Positions 1-7,948 of a DNA stretch of 10,267 nt are shown here, piece by piece (within the stretch, counting starts at the first letter, position 1; the number at the start of each line of letters is the position of its first letter). The translations under genes and the position numbers were made by a program. The stretch is taken from the NCBI GenBank assembly GCA_015486095.1, contig WFSK01000120.1, positions 1 through 10,267 on the forward strand. The letters run 5' to 3'. Under the pieces are notes generated by a model. The model worked only from the letters and a program-made list of their open reading frames with translations. It had not been told where the DNA came from and made no database searches. This stretch comes from Thermotogae bacterium (GTDB lineage Bacteria > Thermotogota > Thermotogae > B3-G13).

Positions 1-2182
1 CATAAAAATACTGCCATGCCTTCGATATGTGTTGATCTTCGATCACCCTCTTTCCATCTATTTCAAGTGTTACCTTATCGAGTGGTAGCACATTTGGCTC
101 CATGGGTTCAACTTCCCAGTTCATTTGCAAGATTCGTCTGCGTTCTTTCCTCACAAACTCGACCCCGGAATCCAGGGATCGAGGAGCTTCTCTCACGTTA
201 AACTCGTGATCAGGATAAAACAAAAGCATGCTTCCAGCCGGATAAAGCTTCACATCTATCTTGGATACTCCATTTTTCAGAACACATGGAATCTTGTAGA
301 TCTCACCCGTCATAGTATCGAGTAGATATGGAATTTTAACTCCTGGCATGGAGACGATGACATTTGCCTCCCTCGACTCATCCGTATTCACGATGAAGAT
401 CGTCTTTCCCTCTTCCGATGTTCGGATATGGCATATCACCTTTTCAGCATTCTGATTCGTCATCTTATCGATGATCTTTATCCTGTCCTTATGATATCCA
501 TCTAAGATCTTCAATGCCTCTTCAACGGAGGAGACCAGAATCGCTCCCTCTGGAAGTTTTACATCCTTTGCGATTCCATCTATTCTTGAGGGTGTAGGTG
601 AGATGAAGATCAACCTTTGGGGATTCGACTCCGAAAATTCCTCAAGCAATCTAAAGGTCGACGATCTCAAATTCAAGGATGGAGGGACGATGATTGTAGA
701 ATATGAGTATCTTCCTATCGCCAATCTCCCATCTTTTATCTTCGCCTGTTTCTCCATTACGATCTCATCCCCATAATGAAAGTCCAACTTCGAGGCGATC
801 AAAGACCTGGAGAGTTTTTCGAACGGTTTATCGTAGATATTCGTCTCGACCATAAAACCGCTTTTCTCATGAAGAGGGGAATATTCACTCCACACGCTTG
901 AGATAGGGTGGATGACGAGGATATCCACGTCCCTTTTACCTTGGGTGGCGAAATAGCTTATTCGTGCCATATAATCTGCGAACGGCCTTTCGTCATCCCA
1001 CCACGGTTGTTGATAGAAGAAATTTGGGGGAAAATCTCTCTTTCTCTCTCCCCTCATCGAGTAAAGCGAAAGATGAGGATTTATAAAATTTATCCCGAGT
1101 GCGATCAGCCAATCGGCTATCCACTTCCTATGATAAAAGCTCGATTGCTGACCTATCGTACCGAAGGCTTCACAAAGCGCACGCTCTTTCCCAAATTGAT
1201 CTGCAACAGATGTCAGCTGTTTGACCGTCACAACATTACCGATAGGCTCAAGATTTCTTCCAAGTTTATCGATACCCGGCTGGTGCATAAACTGATAATG
1301 CGGCATCGCGGCACCTATCCATTGTGTTTGTGAAACGAGCGTATCTTCGGCCATGAAATGACCTGTCATCTTGAGGTTGTTCTTCTCACACCAATCGAAA
1401 TACTGCTTCGTCCAGCTTTCCAAAAATAACCTCGTCGCTACATCATAAAAATCGTATCTCACCTTTTGATAATCTTTTTCATCAAAGAATAATTCCCTGA
1501 GGTGTCCCTCGATCGAATATCCCTTCATCTTCTCAAAATATTCGGGAAGAAAATCCGACCATGGTATTGCAGGTACTTCGTAAAGGTTATGCATGAGGTA
1601 ACACGGCTCGTCCGTGAAGATACCTGGGATCTCTCTTCCAAAATACTCTCCACACGCCTTTTTATATCTCTCGTGAGTAGATTCGAGAAAGGCCTTCGTC
1701 ACGTTTGGATTCATTAGATCGACGTAACTCGTTTCGTTGAACCAGGTGTTACCAAGAGGATGTACACTTGCACAAATTCTGTAATGATGGCCTTCTCTAT
1801 CGAATTCCGATAAAACTCTTTCATCCTCACCAGGGTCGACATCTTCAAGCAGAACGAGTGCACGATTTCTATACTCTTTGCCCATCTTCGGTACCTCTCC
1901 ACCCGCAAAACCAGAAGGCCATTTGTCCTCATCGTAAAGCCATGTGTATGTTTTTGTTTTTTGAGATTCTTTGGCAGCAACGCACACCAACTTCATCCAT
2001 TCGGGCGAAAGGTAACCTGTTATAAGGCCTACGCGACTGTGGAGAAAAAATCCTCCATACCCCTTATCTATCATTTCATTTGCCTGTCTTATGAGTTCAT
2101 CTTTATCCAACTCATCATTCCAACTGAAAAATGGTGCTACTCTGCAAATAGCATCGGGATTTTTGAATTTATCCAAATTCAT
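1..2182 (-). CDS. GH106-family alpha-L-rhamnosidase, C-terminus cut by window edge
   Basis: An uninterrupted minus-strand frame of 727 codons starts at ATG 2182 and leaves the window with no stop. It should hydrolyse terminal alpha-L-rhamnosyl residues. The N-terminal part (about residues 8-100) has the family style FKNPDAICRVAPFFSW, GGFFLHSR and WLYDEDKWPSG. IFTDEP (188-193, E192) and LCEAFG (336-341, E338) are the likely catalytic carboxylates, and INPHLSLYSMRG (367-378) plus KRDFPPNFFYQQPWW (381-395) are further conserved blocks. A Rossmann-like middle region (about 415-560) follows, and a beta-rich C-terminal part runs on past the edge. There is no signal peptide, so it should act in the cytoplasm. 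The start has a weak ribosome site (GGAAGTGG); GTG 2191 in frame is an alternative. It follows the transporter operon but lies beyond a hairpin terminator. The family call rests on recognised motifs; exact linkage specificity is unknown. Confidence 0.82.
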   Translation of the reverse strand, partial: MNLDKFKNPDAICRVAPFFSWNDELDKDELIRQANEMIDKGYGGFFLHSRVGLITGYLSPEWMKLVCVAAKESQKTKTYTWLYDEDKWPSGFAGGEVPKMGKEYRNRALVLLEDVDPGEDERVLSEFDREGHHYRICASVHPLGNTWFNETSYVDLMNPNVTKAFLESTHERYKKACGEYFGREIPGIFTDEPCYLMHNLYEVPAIPWSDFLPEYFEKMKGYSIEGHLRELFFDEKDYQKVRYDFYDVATRLFLESWTKQYFDWCEKNNLKMTGHFMAEDTLVSQTQWIGAAMPHYQFMHQPGIDKLGRNLEPIGNVVTVKQLTSVADQFGKERALCEAFGTIGQQSSFYHRKWIADWLIALGINFINPHLSLYSMRGERKRDFPPNFFYQQPWWDDERPFADYMARISYFATQGKRDVDILVIHPISSVWSEYSPLHEKSGFMVETNIYDKPFEKLSRSLIASKLDFHYGDEIVMEKQAKIKDGRLAIGRYSYSTIIVPPSLNLRSSTFRLLEEFSESNPQRLIFISPTPSRIDGIAKDVKLPEGAILVSSVEEALKILDGYHKDRIKIIDKMTNQNAEKVICHIRTSEEGKTIFIVNTDESREANVIVSMPGVKIPYLLDTMTGEIYKIPCVLKNGVSKIDVKLYPAGSMLLFYPDHEFNVREAPRSLDSGVEFVRKERRRILQMNWEVEPMEPNVLPLDKVTLEIDGKRVIEDQHISKAWQYFY

Positions 2183-2220
2183 TCCATCCACTTCCGTTCT
2201 CGATAACTTTCGATTCTACA

Positions 2221-2228
2221 TTTATCAT
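2221..2228 (-). promoter_or_regulatory. Possible regulator half-site upstream of the rhamnosidase
   Basis: The minus strand reads ATGATAAA about 39 bases before the rhamnosidase start, identical to one arm of the perfect inverted repeat at 7949-7967. The second arm is not conserved here. I see no convincing promoter in 2183-2310, so this is only a candidate site linking the gene to the same regulator. Confidence 0.22.
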
Positions 2229-2310
2229 TTGCAACTTTTTTCAACTTCCCAATCCTGGTGACCGATCTCGAAGTACAATGGTGTGTTAGGCTTCTTTATC
2301 CCAAGTATTT

Positions 2311-2351
2311 ATGAAAACACTGGCCTCTCTTCATCGAAAAGAGAGACCAGT
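2311..2351 (-). terminator. Rho-independent-like terminator after rhaS
   Basis: On the minus strand the 11-base arm ACTGGTCTCTC (2351-2341) pairs with GAGAGGCCAGT (2329-2319), with one G-U pair and an 11-base loop, followed by GTTTTCAT. It lies 20 bases after the rhaS stop. The T-run is short, so some read-through into the rhamnosidase gene is possible. The plus-strand reading has no T-tract, so the orientation is minus. Confidence 0.72.
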
Positions 2352-2370
2352 TGAAAAGTATGGATTAAAA

Positions 2371-3402
2371 TTAGAAATTGAACTGATCTATATTTTGTGG
2401 GGTGAAGACAAAGGGCTTGCCCAAAAGTATAACGTTATTTGGACCAACTTTATAGAATCCTAACTTACCTCCTCCAACGTATACGGCTCCGTTTATCTCC
2501 TTTATCATCATATTTCTTACCAGATCATTAGCTACATACATGGCTAAGTATCCGAGATCCACTGGATTCCATAAAACATCTTCTTTTACAACACCGAGTT
2601 TAATATATTTTTTCACATTGTTTGGGGTCGTTAACCCTGTTACATAGATTTTCCCCCCTAAGCCTGCTTGCAAAACGGCTTGAGCAGCCATCGGGAAGGC
2701 AACAGAAGTTATTGCTACGATCGCTTTAGCTTTGGGATAATAAGCATTTATTATAGTCTGAGCCTTCTGGAAGGAAGGGCCTGGCAAATCTTCGCCATAT
2801 TGGATCGTAACAACATGCATCTTCGGGTAAGATTGTGCCATGTATGCTTTCATAGCAGCAATCCATGCATTCTGATTAGCTGCATTAGGATCGGCACTTA
2901 AAATAGCAACACCTGCATCGGGACCAACATGCTTGGCAACTAAGTCGATCAAAGTTTTAGCAAGTTCATTGAAATCTACCTGGTTTACGAAGAAGTCTCT
3001 CGCGGATGGATCGGCAACGTCTGCATCGAATCCAACAACCTTAATGCCAGCTGCTTTCGCTTCCTTCAAAACTGGTATCAATGCTTGAACATCATTTGAT
3101 GAGTAGAGAATAGCATCTGGATGTAATGCTATAATACTCGTTATCGTCTTGATTTCCTGCTCCGTGTTGGCCGTACTTGGGCCCATAAAGTAAAATTTAA
3201 CGGGCAGCCCCAGTTCACCTAACTCTTTGGCAGCTTGCATAGCTCCCTGCTTACATGCCACAAAGTATGGAGCCCCTGTAAACTTCGGTACCATGTAGAC
3301 CGTTATAGGCTTAGCAACCGAAGCAGTGGGATTCCCAAAAGCAAGCATGCCTACCGTAAGTAACAAAAACAGTGTCATCACCAAAAACACACTTCTCTTC
3401 AT
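2371..3402 (-). CDS. rhaS: Periplasmic rhamnose-binding protein of a CUT2 ABC transporter (RhaS/LsrB-like)
   Basis: This 343-residue substrate-binding protein belongs to the periplasmic-binding-protein type 1 group used by ribose, rhamnose and AI-2 transporters. A signal peptide (MKRS, then a hydrophobic stretch to about residue 22) has no lipobox cysteine, so the mature protein should be free in the periplasm. Family features are KFTGAPYF (40-47), a GPSTA segment near 74-78, SSND (101-104), FDAD (125-128), NAANQNAW (173-180) and LWNPVDLGYL (277-286), which line the sugar cleft and hinge in this family. The start has a strong AGGAGG at 3412-3417, nine bases before ATG. It is the last gene of the operon, 19 bases after the second permease. 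AI-2 or another pentose/deoxyhexose is possible from sequence alone; the rhamnose call comes from neighbours. Confidence 0.85.
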   Translation of the reverse strand: MKRSVFLVMTLFLLLTVGMLAFGNPTASVAKPITVYMVPKFTGAPYFVACKQGAMQAAKELGELGLPVKFYFMGPSTANTEQEIKTITSIIALHPDAILYSSNDVQALIPVLKEAKAAGIKVVGFDADVADPSARDFFVNQVDFNELAKTLIDLVAKHVGPDAGVAILSADPNAANQNAWIAAMKAYMAQSYPKMHVVTIQYGEDLPGPSFQKAQTIINAYYPKAKAIVAITSVAFPMAAQAVLQAGLGGKIYVTGLTTPNNVKKYIKLGVVKEDVLWNPVDLGYLAMYVANDLVRNMMIKEINGAVYVGGGKLGFYKVGPNNVILLGKPFVFTPQNIDQFNF

Positions 3403-3421
3403 AAAAAACGACCTCCTCTTT

Positions 3422-4420
3422 TTATTTTTTACCGGTATAAACCGGTGGATTTTTATCCTTAACTTGCTTAGTAAATCTGCTACGATTTACCTTACTCCTA
3501 CCAACATATTCGTAAAATGTTATCGAACCGACTAAGATCACTGCGATGATCATCTCCTGCACCGTCTGTTGAACATTCGCCATGATCAAACCTGCATTAA
3601 TAGAAGCCATTATCAAAACAGCAAGTGTCGTTCCAAGAATAGTTCCAGAGCCACCTTTAACATCTGCCCCACCTAAAACAGCAGCAGCAACAACACTTAA
3701 AATGCCATTTGAATAAGCATTTGACTTCGCCGCTCCTACCCTTGATGTATATATCACAGCAGCCAATCCTGCTAATAGTCCCGCTAAAACATATATAGCT
3801 ACTTTGACTCTTCTCACAGGAACCCCAGAATAAATAGCTCCTGTTTCATTGTATCCAATAGCAGACAGGTATCTTCCAAAAGCCGTTTTCGTTACAAAAA
3901 GATAAATAACAATAGATATAGCAGCCCATATTAACAAGGAATAAGGTATTCCCATCAAAGATCCTTTTCCCAAATTCAAAAAAGATTGTGGAAATCCAGA
4001 GATGCCTTTTCCCTTATCTATTCCGAGAGCTAATCCCCTATAAGCTGCCCATGTTCCTAAGGTCGCTAAAAGGGGTGGGATATCCAACCTCGTTATCAAA
4101 ACAGCATTAAATAATCCAGCAAGACCAGCAAAGGCTATTGCCAAAACTGCGGCTATCCATATGTTTATTCCAAACAGTGCCCATAGATATCCCATAATAA
4201 TACCACTCAGTGCAAGATTGGATGCCAATGAAAGGTCTATACCTCCTGTTACGATTATCAGAGTCATAGGTACAGCCATTATCCCCAATTCAGCAGAGAG
4301 TTGCAAAACTTGTAACAATGCCGAAACATTAAGAAATTGCTTAGACAAGAAGCTCATTATGACAAAAACGAGTATCAATATCCCTAACAAGATAAGTTCT
4401 ATCTTTCTTATATTTCTCAT
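3422..4420 (-). CDS. rhaQ: CUT2 sugar ABC transporter permease (RhaQ-like)
   Basis: A 332-residue inner-membrane permease of the BPD_transp_2 (RbsC/AraH) family with eight or more hydrophobic segments. The conserved periplasmic/TM2 motif TGGIDLSLASN (58-68), the AIGYNETGAIYSGV region (187-200), which resembles the cytoplasmic loop that contacts the ATPase, and VLGGADVKGGSGT (248-260) are typical. A charged, lysine-rich tail (about 309-332) is cytoplasmic. The ATG overlaps the stop of the previous permease gene (ATGA), which indicates translational coupling. It should pair with the other permease as a heterodimeric channel for rhamnose. The P versus Q label follows the rhizobial gene order only. 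Confidence 0.83.
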   Translation of the reverse strand: MRNIRKIELILLGILILVFVIMSFLSKQFLNVSALLQVLQLSAELGIMAVPMTLIIVTGGIDLSLASNLALSGIIMGYLWALFGINIWIAAVLAIAFAGLAGLFNAVLITRLDIPPLLATLGTWAAYRGLALGIDKGKGISGFPQSFLNLGKGSLMGIPYSLLIWAAISIVIYLFVTKTAFGRYLSAIGYNETGAIYSGVPVRRVKVAIYVLAGLLAGLAAVIYTSRVGAAKSNAYSNGILSVVAAAVLGGADVKGGSGTILGTTLAVLIMASINAGLIMANVQQTVQEMIIAVILVGSITFYEYVGRSKVNRSRFTKQVKDKNPPVYTGKK

Positions 4421-5367
4421 GCCCTCAGAATACTTTGCTCTCTCCTTTCTCTTAAGACATCTGAGATTATAGCTATAAGGATTATCAAGCCTTCAAATGC
4501 TTCATTCCAAACTGCTCCTATGTGTAAAAAGATGGTTACATTTGAAATTTCCGTAAGTAGAAGGGCTCCAAGAATGTTCCCCTCTACCTTTCCCCTTCCT
4601 CCTAAAATACTCGTGCCACCAACAACTGCAGCTGCAACTACTGGAAGAGTTAAGTTGGATCCTATATTGGAGGAAACCACAAAGAATCTTGAAGCACTCA
4701 AAAAGCCTGAAAATCCACTGAACACTCCACTGAGTACCAAAGCGTAAAAGATCGCTTTTCTTCTGTCTATTCCAACGTAGCTCGTTGCGCTTCCATTTGA
4801 ACCGCATGCGTAGAATCTTCTAAAGAATGGCATATTCCTTACAGCAAAAATCATCACGAAGCTCACGGCAAAACCAATCCATGTTGCCAATGTAAATCCC
4901 CCTAATAAATGACTTCCTATTTGCCACGAATCGGGCAAATTCGCAATCCACATTCCCCTTGTCCACCATAGTATAAAACCTTCCCATCCCATCATCGTAC
5001 CCAAGGTTACCACAAGAGAAGGGATATTGAGCTTAGCCGTCAAAAAGCCATTAAGTGAACCTAACGCCATTCCTATACCTATACTCCACAATATAACTAA
5101 AAACATGGGCACACCTGCCGCAGCCAATTGTGCCGATGTAACAGCACTAACTGTATAAATGGAACTGACAGAAAGATCTGCATTACCAAAACCATTGATA
5201 ATAACAAGGGACTCACCTATAACGACCAAAACCATAACACCTGTATTATCGAATAATGATGAGATAGTCCTAAAACTAAAGAAATCGGGATTAACTAATT
5301 GAGTAATGACTCCCAAACCAATGATCGCAACTATTAGAACTATTTCTCTTCCCCATTTGTTAATCAT
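4417..5367 (-). CDS. rhaP: CUT2 sugar ABC transporter permease (RhaP-like)
   Basis: A 316-residue multi-pass permease of the same family as its neighbour and clearly diverged from it. The conserved TGGIDLS position reads GFGNADLSVSS (59-69), so the usual Gly-Ile before DLS is replaced by Asn-Ala. NIPSLVVTLGTM (114-125), SYVGIDRRK (196-204) and VVGGTSILGGRGKVEG (248-263) match the family. Its ATG overlaps the ATPase stop by four bases (ATGA), with little Shine-Dalgarno sequence, so translation is probably coupled. It is expected to form the membrane pore with the 332-residue permease. Confidence 0.83.
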   Translation of the reverse strand: MINKWGREIVLIVAIIGLGVITQLVNPDFFSFRTISSLFDNTGVMVLVVIGESLVIINGFGNADLSVSSIYTVSAVTSAQLAAAGVPMFLVILWSIGIGMALGSLNGFLTAKLNIPSLVVTLGTMMGWEGFILWWTRGMWIANLPDSWQIGSHLLGGFTLATWIGFAVSFVMIFAVRNMPFFRRFYACGSNGSATSYVGIDRRKAIFYALVLSGVFSGFSGFLSASRFFVVSSNIGSNLTLPVVAAAVVGGTSILGGRGKVEGNILGALLLTEISNVTIFLHIGAVWNEAFEGLIILIAIISDVLRERREQSILRA

Positions 5368-6920
5368 TTTAGTTTTGCTCTTTCCAGATATTCTCTCGAT
5401 CCAATATTCGATACTTTGTTATTGGGTACTCTGACATCTTCGATAGTAGAGAGAGCAACCACTTTTTCCAACGAAAAGTCAGTTTTGCTGAGTTCACCTA
5501 CGATTACGCCTTTCCTCAAAACGATGATCCTATCGCACATGTTGATAAGCTCATTGAAGTCCGAAGATATAAAAATTATTGCTTTCCCTCTGCTGGCAAA
5601 TTCGTTCATAAAGATATATATATGGTTTTTAGTCCCCACATCTATTCCTTGTGTTGGTTCGTCCATAATGATGACATCTGCATTCCTGAGAGTCCACTTT
5701 GATAAAACAGTTTTCTGTTGGTTACCGCCTGAAAGGTGAAGGCACTGAAAATCTGGGAAGGGAGGCTCTATCCCAAAATCATGAATCGCCTTCTCCGCTA
5801 TAGACTCCTCTTTAATCTTATCGATAAAACCATGCTTTGTCATCGTGAGTTTCAAATTTGGGAGCGATATATTGAATCTAACATTTTCTTGCAAGATCAA
5901 CCCCTGGCGCTGCCTGTCCTCTGGTATGTATACAATTCCTGCATTGATGGCATCTACTGGGCTTTTTATATTCAACCTATTTCCATTTAGGAATATTTCA
6001 CCTTTCTGTAGCGGAGTTATACCAAACAATGTCTTTGCAAGTGTTGTACGGCCGGAACCCAAAATCCCAGCTATACCAAGTATTTCACCTTTCTTCACTT
6101 CTATGTCGATGTTTTTTAGGATCCCACTACTCAAGTTGGTAACTGATACTACTGTCTGTCCTATCTTTGATTTTCTTCTCGGATAATATGATTGAAGTTC
6201 TCGTCCTATCATTGCTTTAACTATATCTGATAGCTTCAAATTACTAACTTCATCTGTGATAATTTCCTCTCCGTTTCTTAAAACCGTTACCTCATCAGCT
6301 AATTGAAAGATCTCTTCTAATAAATGACTTATATAAATTATGCCAATACCTTTGTTTTTCAATCTTCTTAGATTCGTAAACAACATCTTTGCTTCATCCA
6401 TTGTAAGTGCTGCTGTTGGTTCATCTAATATGAGTATCTTAGGTTTTTTTAAAAGGGCCCTCAATATTTGAAGCAACTTTCGCATAGGAGCACTCAGGTT
6501 TCTTGCTTCCTGCTCTAAAGGTAAAGATATGCTGAATTCCTCCATTGCCTCCACAGCTATTTTTTTCAGATTCTTCCATTTAATAAAGCCGGTAGAAGGA
6601 ACGGAGTAGTTATCGATAAACAAATTTTCGAGTACACTGAGGTCTGGAAAAACTATTAAATCCTGATGCACAGTTGATATGCCAGCAGAAACAGCATCAT
6701 TAGCATCCTTGAATTTGATCTTCTTACCTTCGAGGAAGATATCCCCAGAGTCTGCTTCGTAAACCCCAGAAATGATCTTAACTAATGTTGATTTACCAGC
6801 TCCATTCTCACCCACCAGAGCATGTATGTGCCCACTTTCGAGAGTGAAATTAACATTCTTCAAAGCCTGAACCCCTGGAAAACTCTTTGATATCTTCTGC
6901 ATCCTTAATATTTCGCTCAT
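5364..6920 (-). CDS. rhaT: Dual-domain sugar ABC transporter ATPase (RhaT/RbsA-like)
   Basis: A 518-residue cytoplasmic ATPase with two fused nucleotide-binding domains, the normal size for RbsA/MglA relatives. The first domain has Walker A GENGAGKS (38-45), a Q-loop (HQD, 85-87), Walker B ILILDE (162-167) and switch H199, but its signature is degenerate: LSAPMRK (142-148). The second domain has a degenerate Walker A GILGSGRTT (285-293), PEDRQRQG (333-340), an intact signature LSGGNQQ (396-402), Walker B VIIMDE (416-421) and serine in place of the switch histidine (S452/S453). One composite site (Walker A1 with signature 2) therefore looks catalytic and the other inactive, as known for CUT2 transporters. 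The ATG directly abuts the upstream stop, with GGAGG five bases before it. It powers the two downstream permeases. Confidence 0.88.
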   Translation of the reverse strand: MSEILRMQKISKSFPGVQALKNVNFTLESGHIHALVGENGAGKSTLVKIISGVYEADSGDIFLEGKKIKFKDANDAVSAGISTVHQDLIVFPDLSVLENLFIDNYSVPSTGFIKWKNLKKIAVEAMEEFSISLPLEQEARNLSAPMRKLLQILRALLKKPKILILDEPTAALTMDEAKMLFTNLRRLKNKGIGIIYISHLLEEIFQLADEVTVLRNGEEIITDEVSNLKLSDIVKAMIGRELQSYYPRRKSKIGQTVVSVTNLSSGILKNIDIEVKKGEILGIAGILGSGRTTLAKTLFGITPLQKGEIFLNGNRLNIKSPVDAINAGIVYIPEDRQRQGLILQENVRFNISLPNLKLTMTKHGFIDKIKEESIAEKAIHDFGIEPPFPDFQCLHLSGGNQQKTVLSKWTLRNADVIIMDEPTQGIDVGTKNHIYIFMNEFASRGKAIIFISSDFNELINMCDRIIVLRKGVIVGELSKTDFSLEKVVALSTIEDVRVPNNKVSNIGSREYLERAKLK

Positions 6921-7265
6921 CTAATCCTCCCAATATCCTATAGTTGTCATCAAAGAATATCTGCCCTTATGAATGCTCATACGAGACAACTGAGCAACTA
7001 TTTCCACATTACTATCAACTTTAATCCCATAGGGAGTTTCGTATGACAAACCCATCGAATCGAGTCTTATATGTATATCTCTTAATGGAGGTACACTTAC
7101 ATAAAATGTTATAGGATCTCTATCGCTAAAGAAAAATTGGATTCTGATTCGTGCTTCTCTCTCATTTGCATTCAGAATACACAGGGCTTCGTGTGAATTT
7201 TTTCCTTTTGCTCCTCCTATTTCAAGATAGCCATCTGCAAAATACCATTTTTTAGAACCGTTCAT
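6921..7265 (-). CDS. ASRT-family (sensory rhodopsin transducer-like) small-molecule-binding protein
   Basis: A 114-residue soluble protein that closely resembles the Anabaena sensory rhodopsin transducer family (PF07100), as I recall its sequence. Shared features are WYFADGYLE (7-15), SHEALCILNANE (24-35), FSDRDP (46-51), a P-P-x-R-x-x-x-I-R-L segment (59-68), SNVEIVAQLSR (85-95) and TTIGY near the C-terminus. The known fold is a small beta barrel forming a tetramer; the family has been proposed to bind carbohydrates or other small molecules. I chose ATG 7265 because GGAAAGG lies six bases upstream and this start clears the aldolase stop by 13 bases. ATG 7301 would add 12 residues, overlap the aldolase and has no ribosome site. 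There is no rhodopsin, signal peptide or membrane segment here. Its role in rhamnose use is unknown. Confidence 0.83.
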   Translation of the reverse strand: MNGSKKWYFADGYLEIGGAKGKNSHEALCILNANEREARIRIQFFFSDRDPITFYVSVPPLRDIHIRLDSMGLSYETPYGIKVDSNVEIVAQLSRMSIHKGRYSLMTTIGYWED

Positions 7266-7278
7266 TTCAAACCTTTCC

Positions 7279-7920
7279 CTAATCCTCGTTAGAGGATTCA
7301 TCTTGCAAACTTAAGAGTTCTTTTATCTTATCTTTTTTTATCTCTTTAATGTAGTTCCCACTTGTTTTAAGTGTCCAGGCAACTCTCGCTACGAATTCGA
7401 GTGTCTCGAGTCTTGCATAGGCTTCTTCAATGCTCTTACCTACAACGGTCACACCATGATTTTGAAGGACGAAAACATCTTTTCCTTTCTTCAATTCCGG
7501 TATAAAAACATCTGCAAATTCTTGAGTCCCAGGTGTTTCATACGGAAGATATGCAATATCTCTCACCAAGAGTACAGCCTCTGGTAGAACATTTATAGGA
7601 ATCTTCTCTCCACTAACTGCGAAGGTTGTCACGTATGGAGGATGTGCATGAAAGATGGCTTTCACATCGGCTCTTTCCCTGTATATCAAAAGATGCATCT
7701 TTCTCTCAGAAGAAGGTTCTTCCTTCCCTTCAAGCTTTTCTCCTTCAAGACTCAACCTGACCATGTCTCCAACTTTAAGAAAGTGCTTTACAGTAAAAGT
7801 AGGAGTTATGTAGATAGTGTTATCATCTGCCCTTACGCTCATATTTCCACCGGTCGATTCCGTAAGACCTCGATCCCAACACAAGCGTGCATATTCGACG
7901 AGCTTTTCTACTACATCCAA
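7279..7920 (-). CDS. rhaD: Class II aldolase, probable rhamnulose-1-phosphate aldolase
   Basis: A 213-residue class II (zinc) aldolase of the FucA/AraD/RhaD group. It should cleave L-rhamnulose 1-phosphate to dihydroxyacetone phosphate and L-lactaldehyde in the cytoplasm. TGGNMS (23-28) and PSSE (69-72) match the phosphate-binding and catalytic segments of L-fuculose-1-phosphate aldolase, with E72 as catalytic acid/base. H91, H93 (FHAH) and H155 (QNHG) are the zinc ligands. In length and motifs it is closer to the FucA type than to the longer E. coli RhaD. Fuculose or ribulose phosphate specificity cannot be excluded from sequence; the rhamnosidase and rhamnulokinase neighbours argue for rhamnulose. 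The start is TTG 7920, served by AAGGAGG (7929-7935) eight bases upstream; the nearby ATG at 7926 hits a stop at once. It is the first gene of the operon. Confidence 0.84.
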   Translation of the reverse strand: MDVVEKLVEYARLCWDRGLTESTGGNMSVRADDNTIYITPTFTVKHFLKVGDMVRLSLEGEKLEGKEEPSSERKMHLLIYRERADVKAIFHAHPPYVTTFAVSGEKIPINVLPEAVLLVRDIAYLPYETPGTQEFADVFIPELKKGKDVFVLQNHGVTVVGKSIEEAYARLETLEFVARVAWTLKTSGNYIKEIKKDKIKELLSLQDESSNED

Positions 7921-7948
7921 GACATTTTCCTCCTTAGCGTCATAAATT

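Noticed and set aside
16..2206. Several plus-strand open frames of 61-141 codons and a minus frame at 1714-1980
   Set aside because: They lie opposite or out of frame with the long GH106 frame, lack ribosome sites and show no recognisable domains.
4502..4807. Minus-strand 101-codon frame inside the 316-residue permease
   Set aside because: It is a shadow in another frame of a conserved permease gene, with low-complexity Ser/Cys runs.
2371..6920. Autoinducer-2 (Lsr) uptake system
   Set aside because: The binding protein and ATPase resemble Lsr parts, but there is no LsrK, LsrF or LsrR-type gene, while rhamnosidase, rhamnulokinase and aldolase surround it.
7266..7301. Longer N-terminus of the ASRT-like protein from ATG 7301
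   Set aside because: No ribosome site before it, it overlaps the aldolase, and ASRT homologues begin near the WYFADGY segment.
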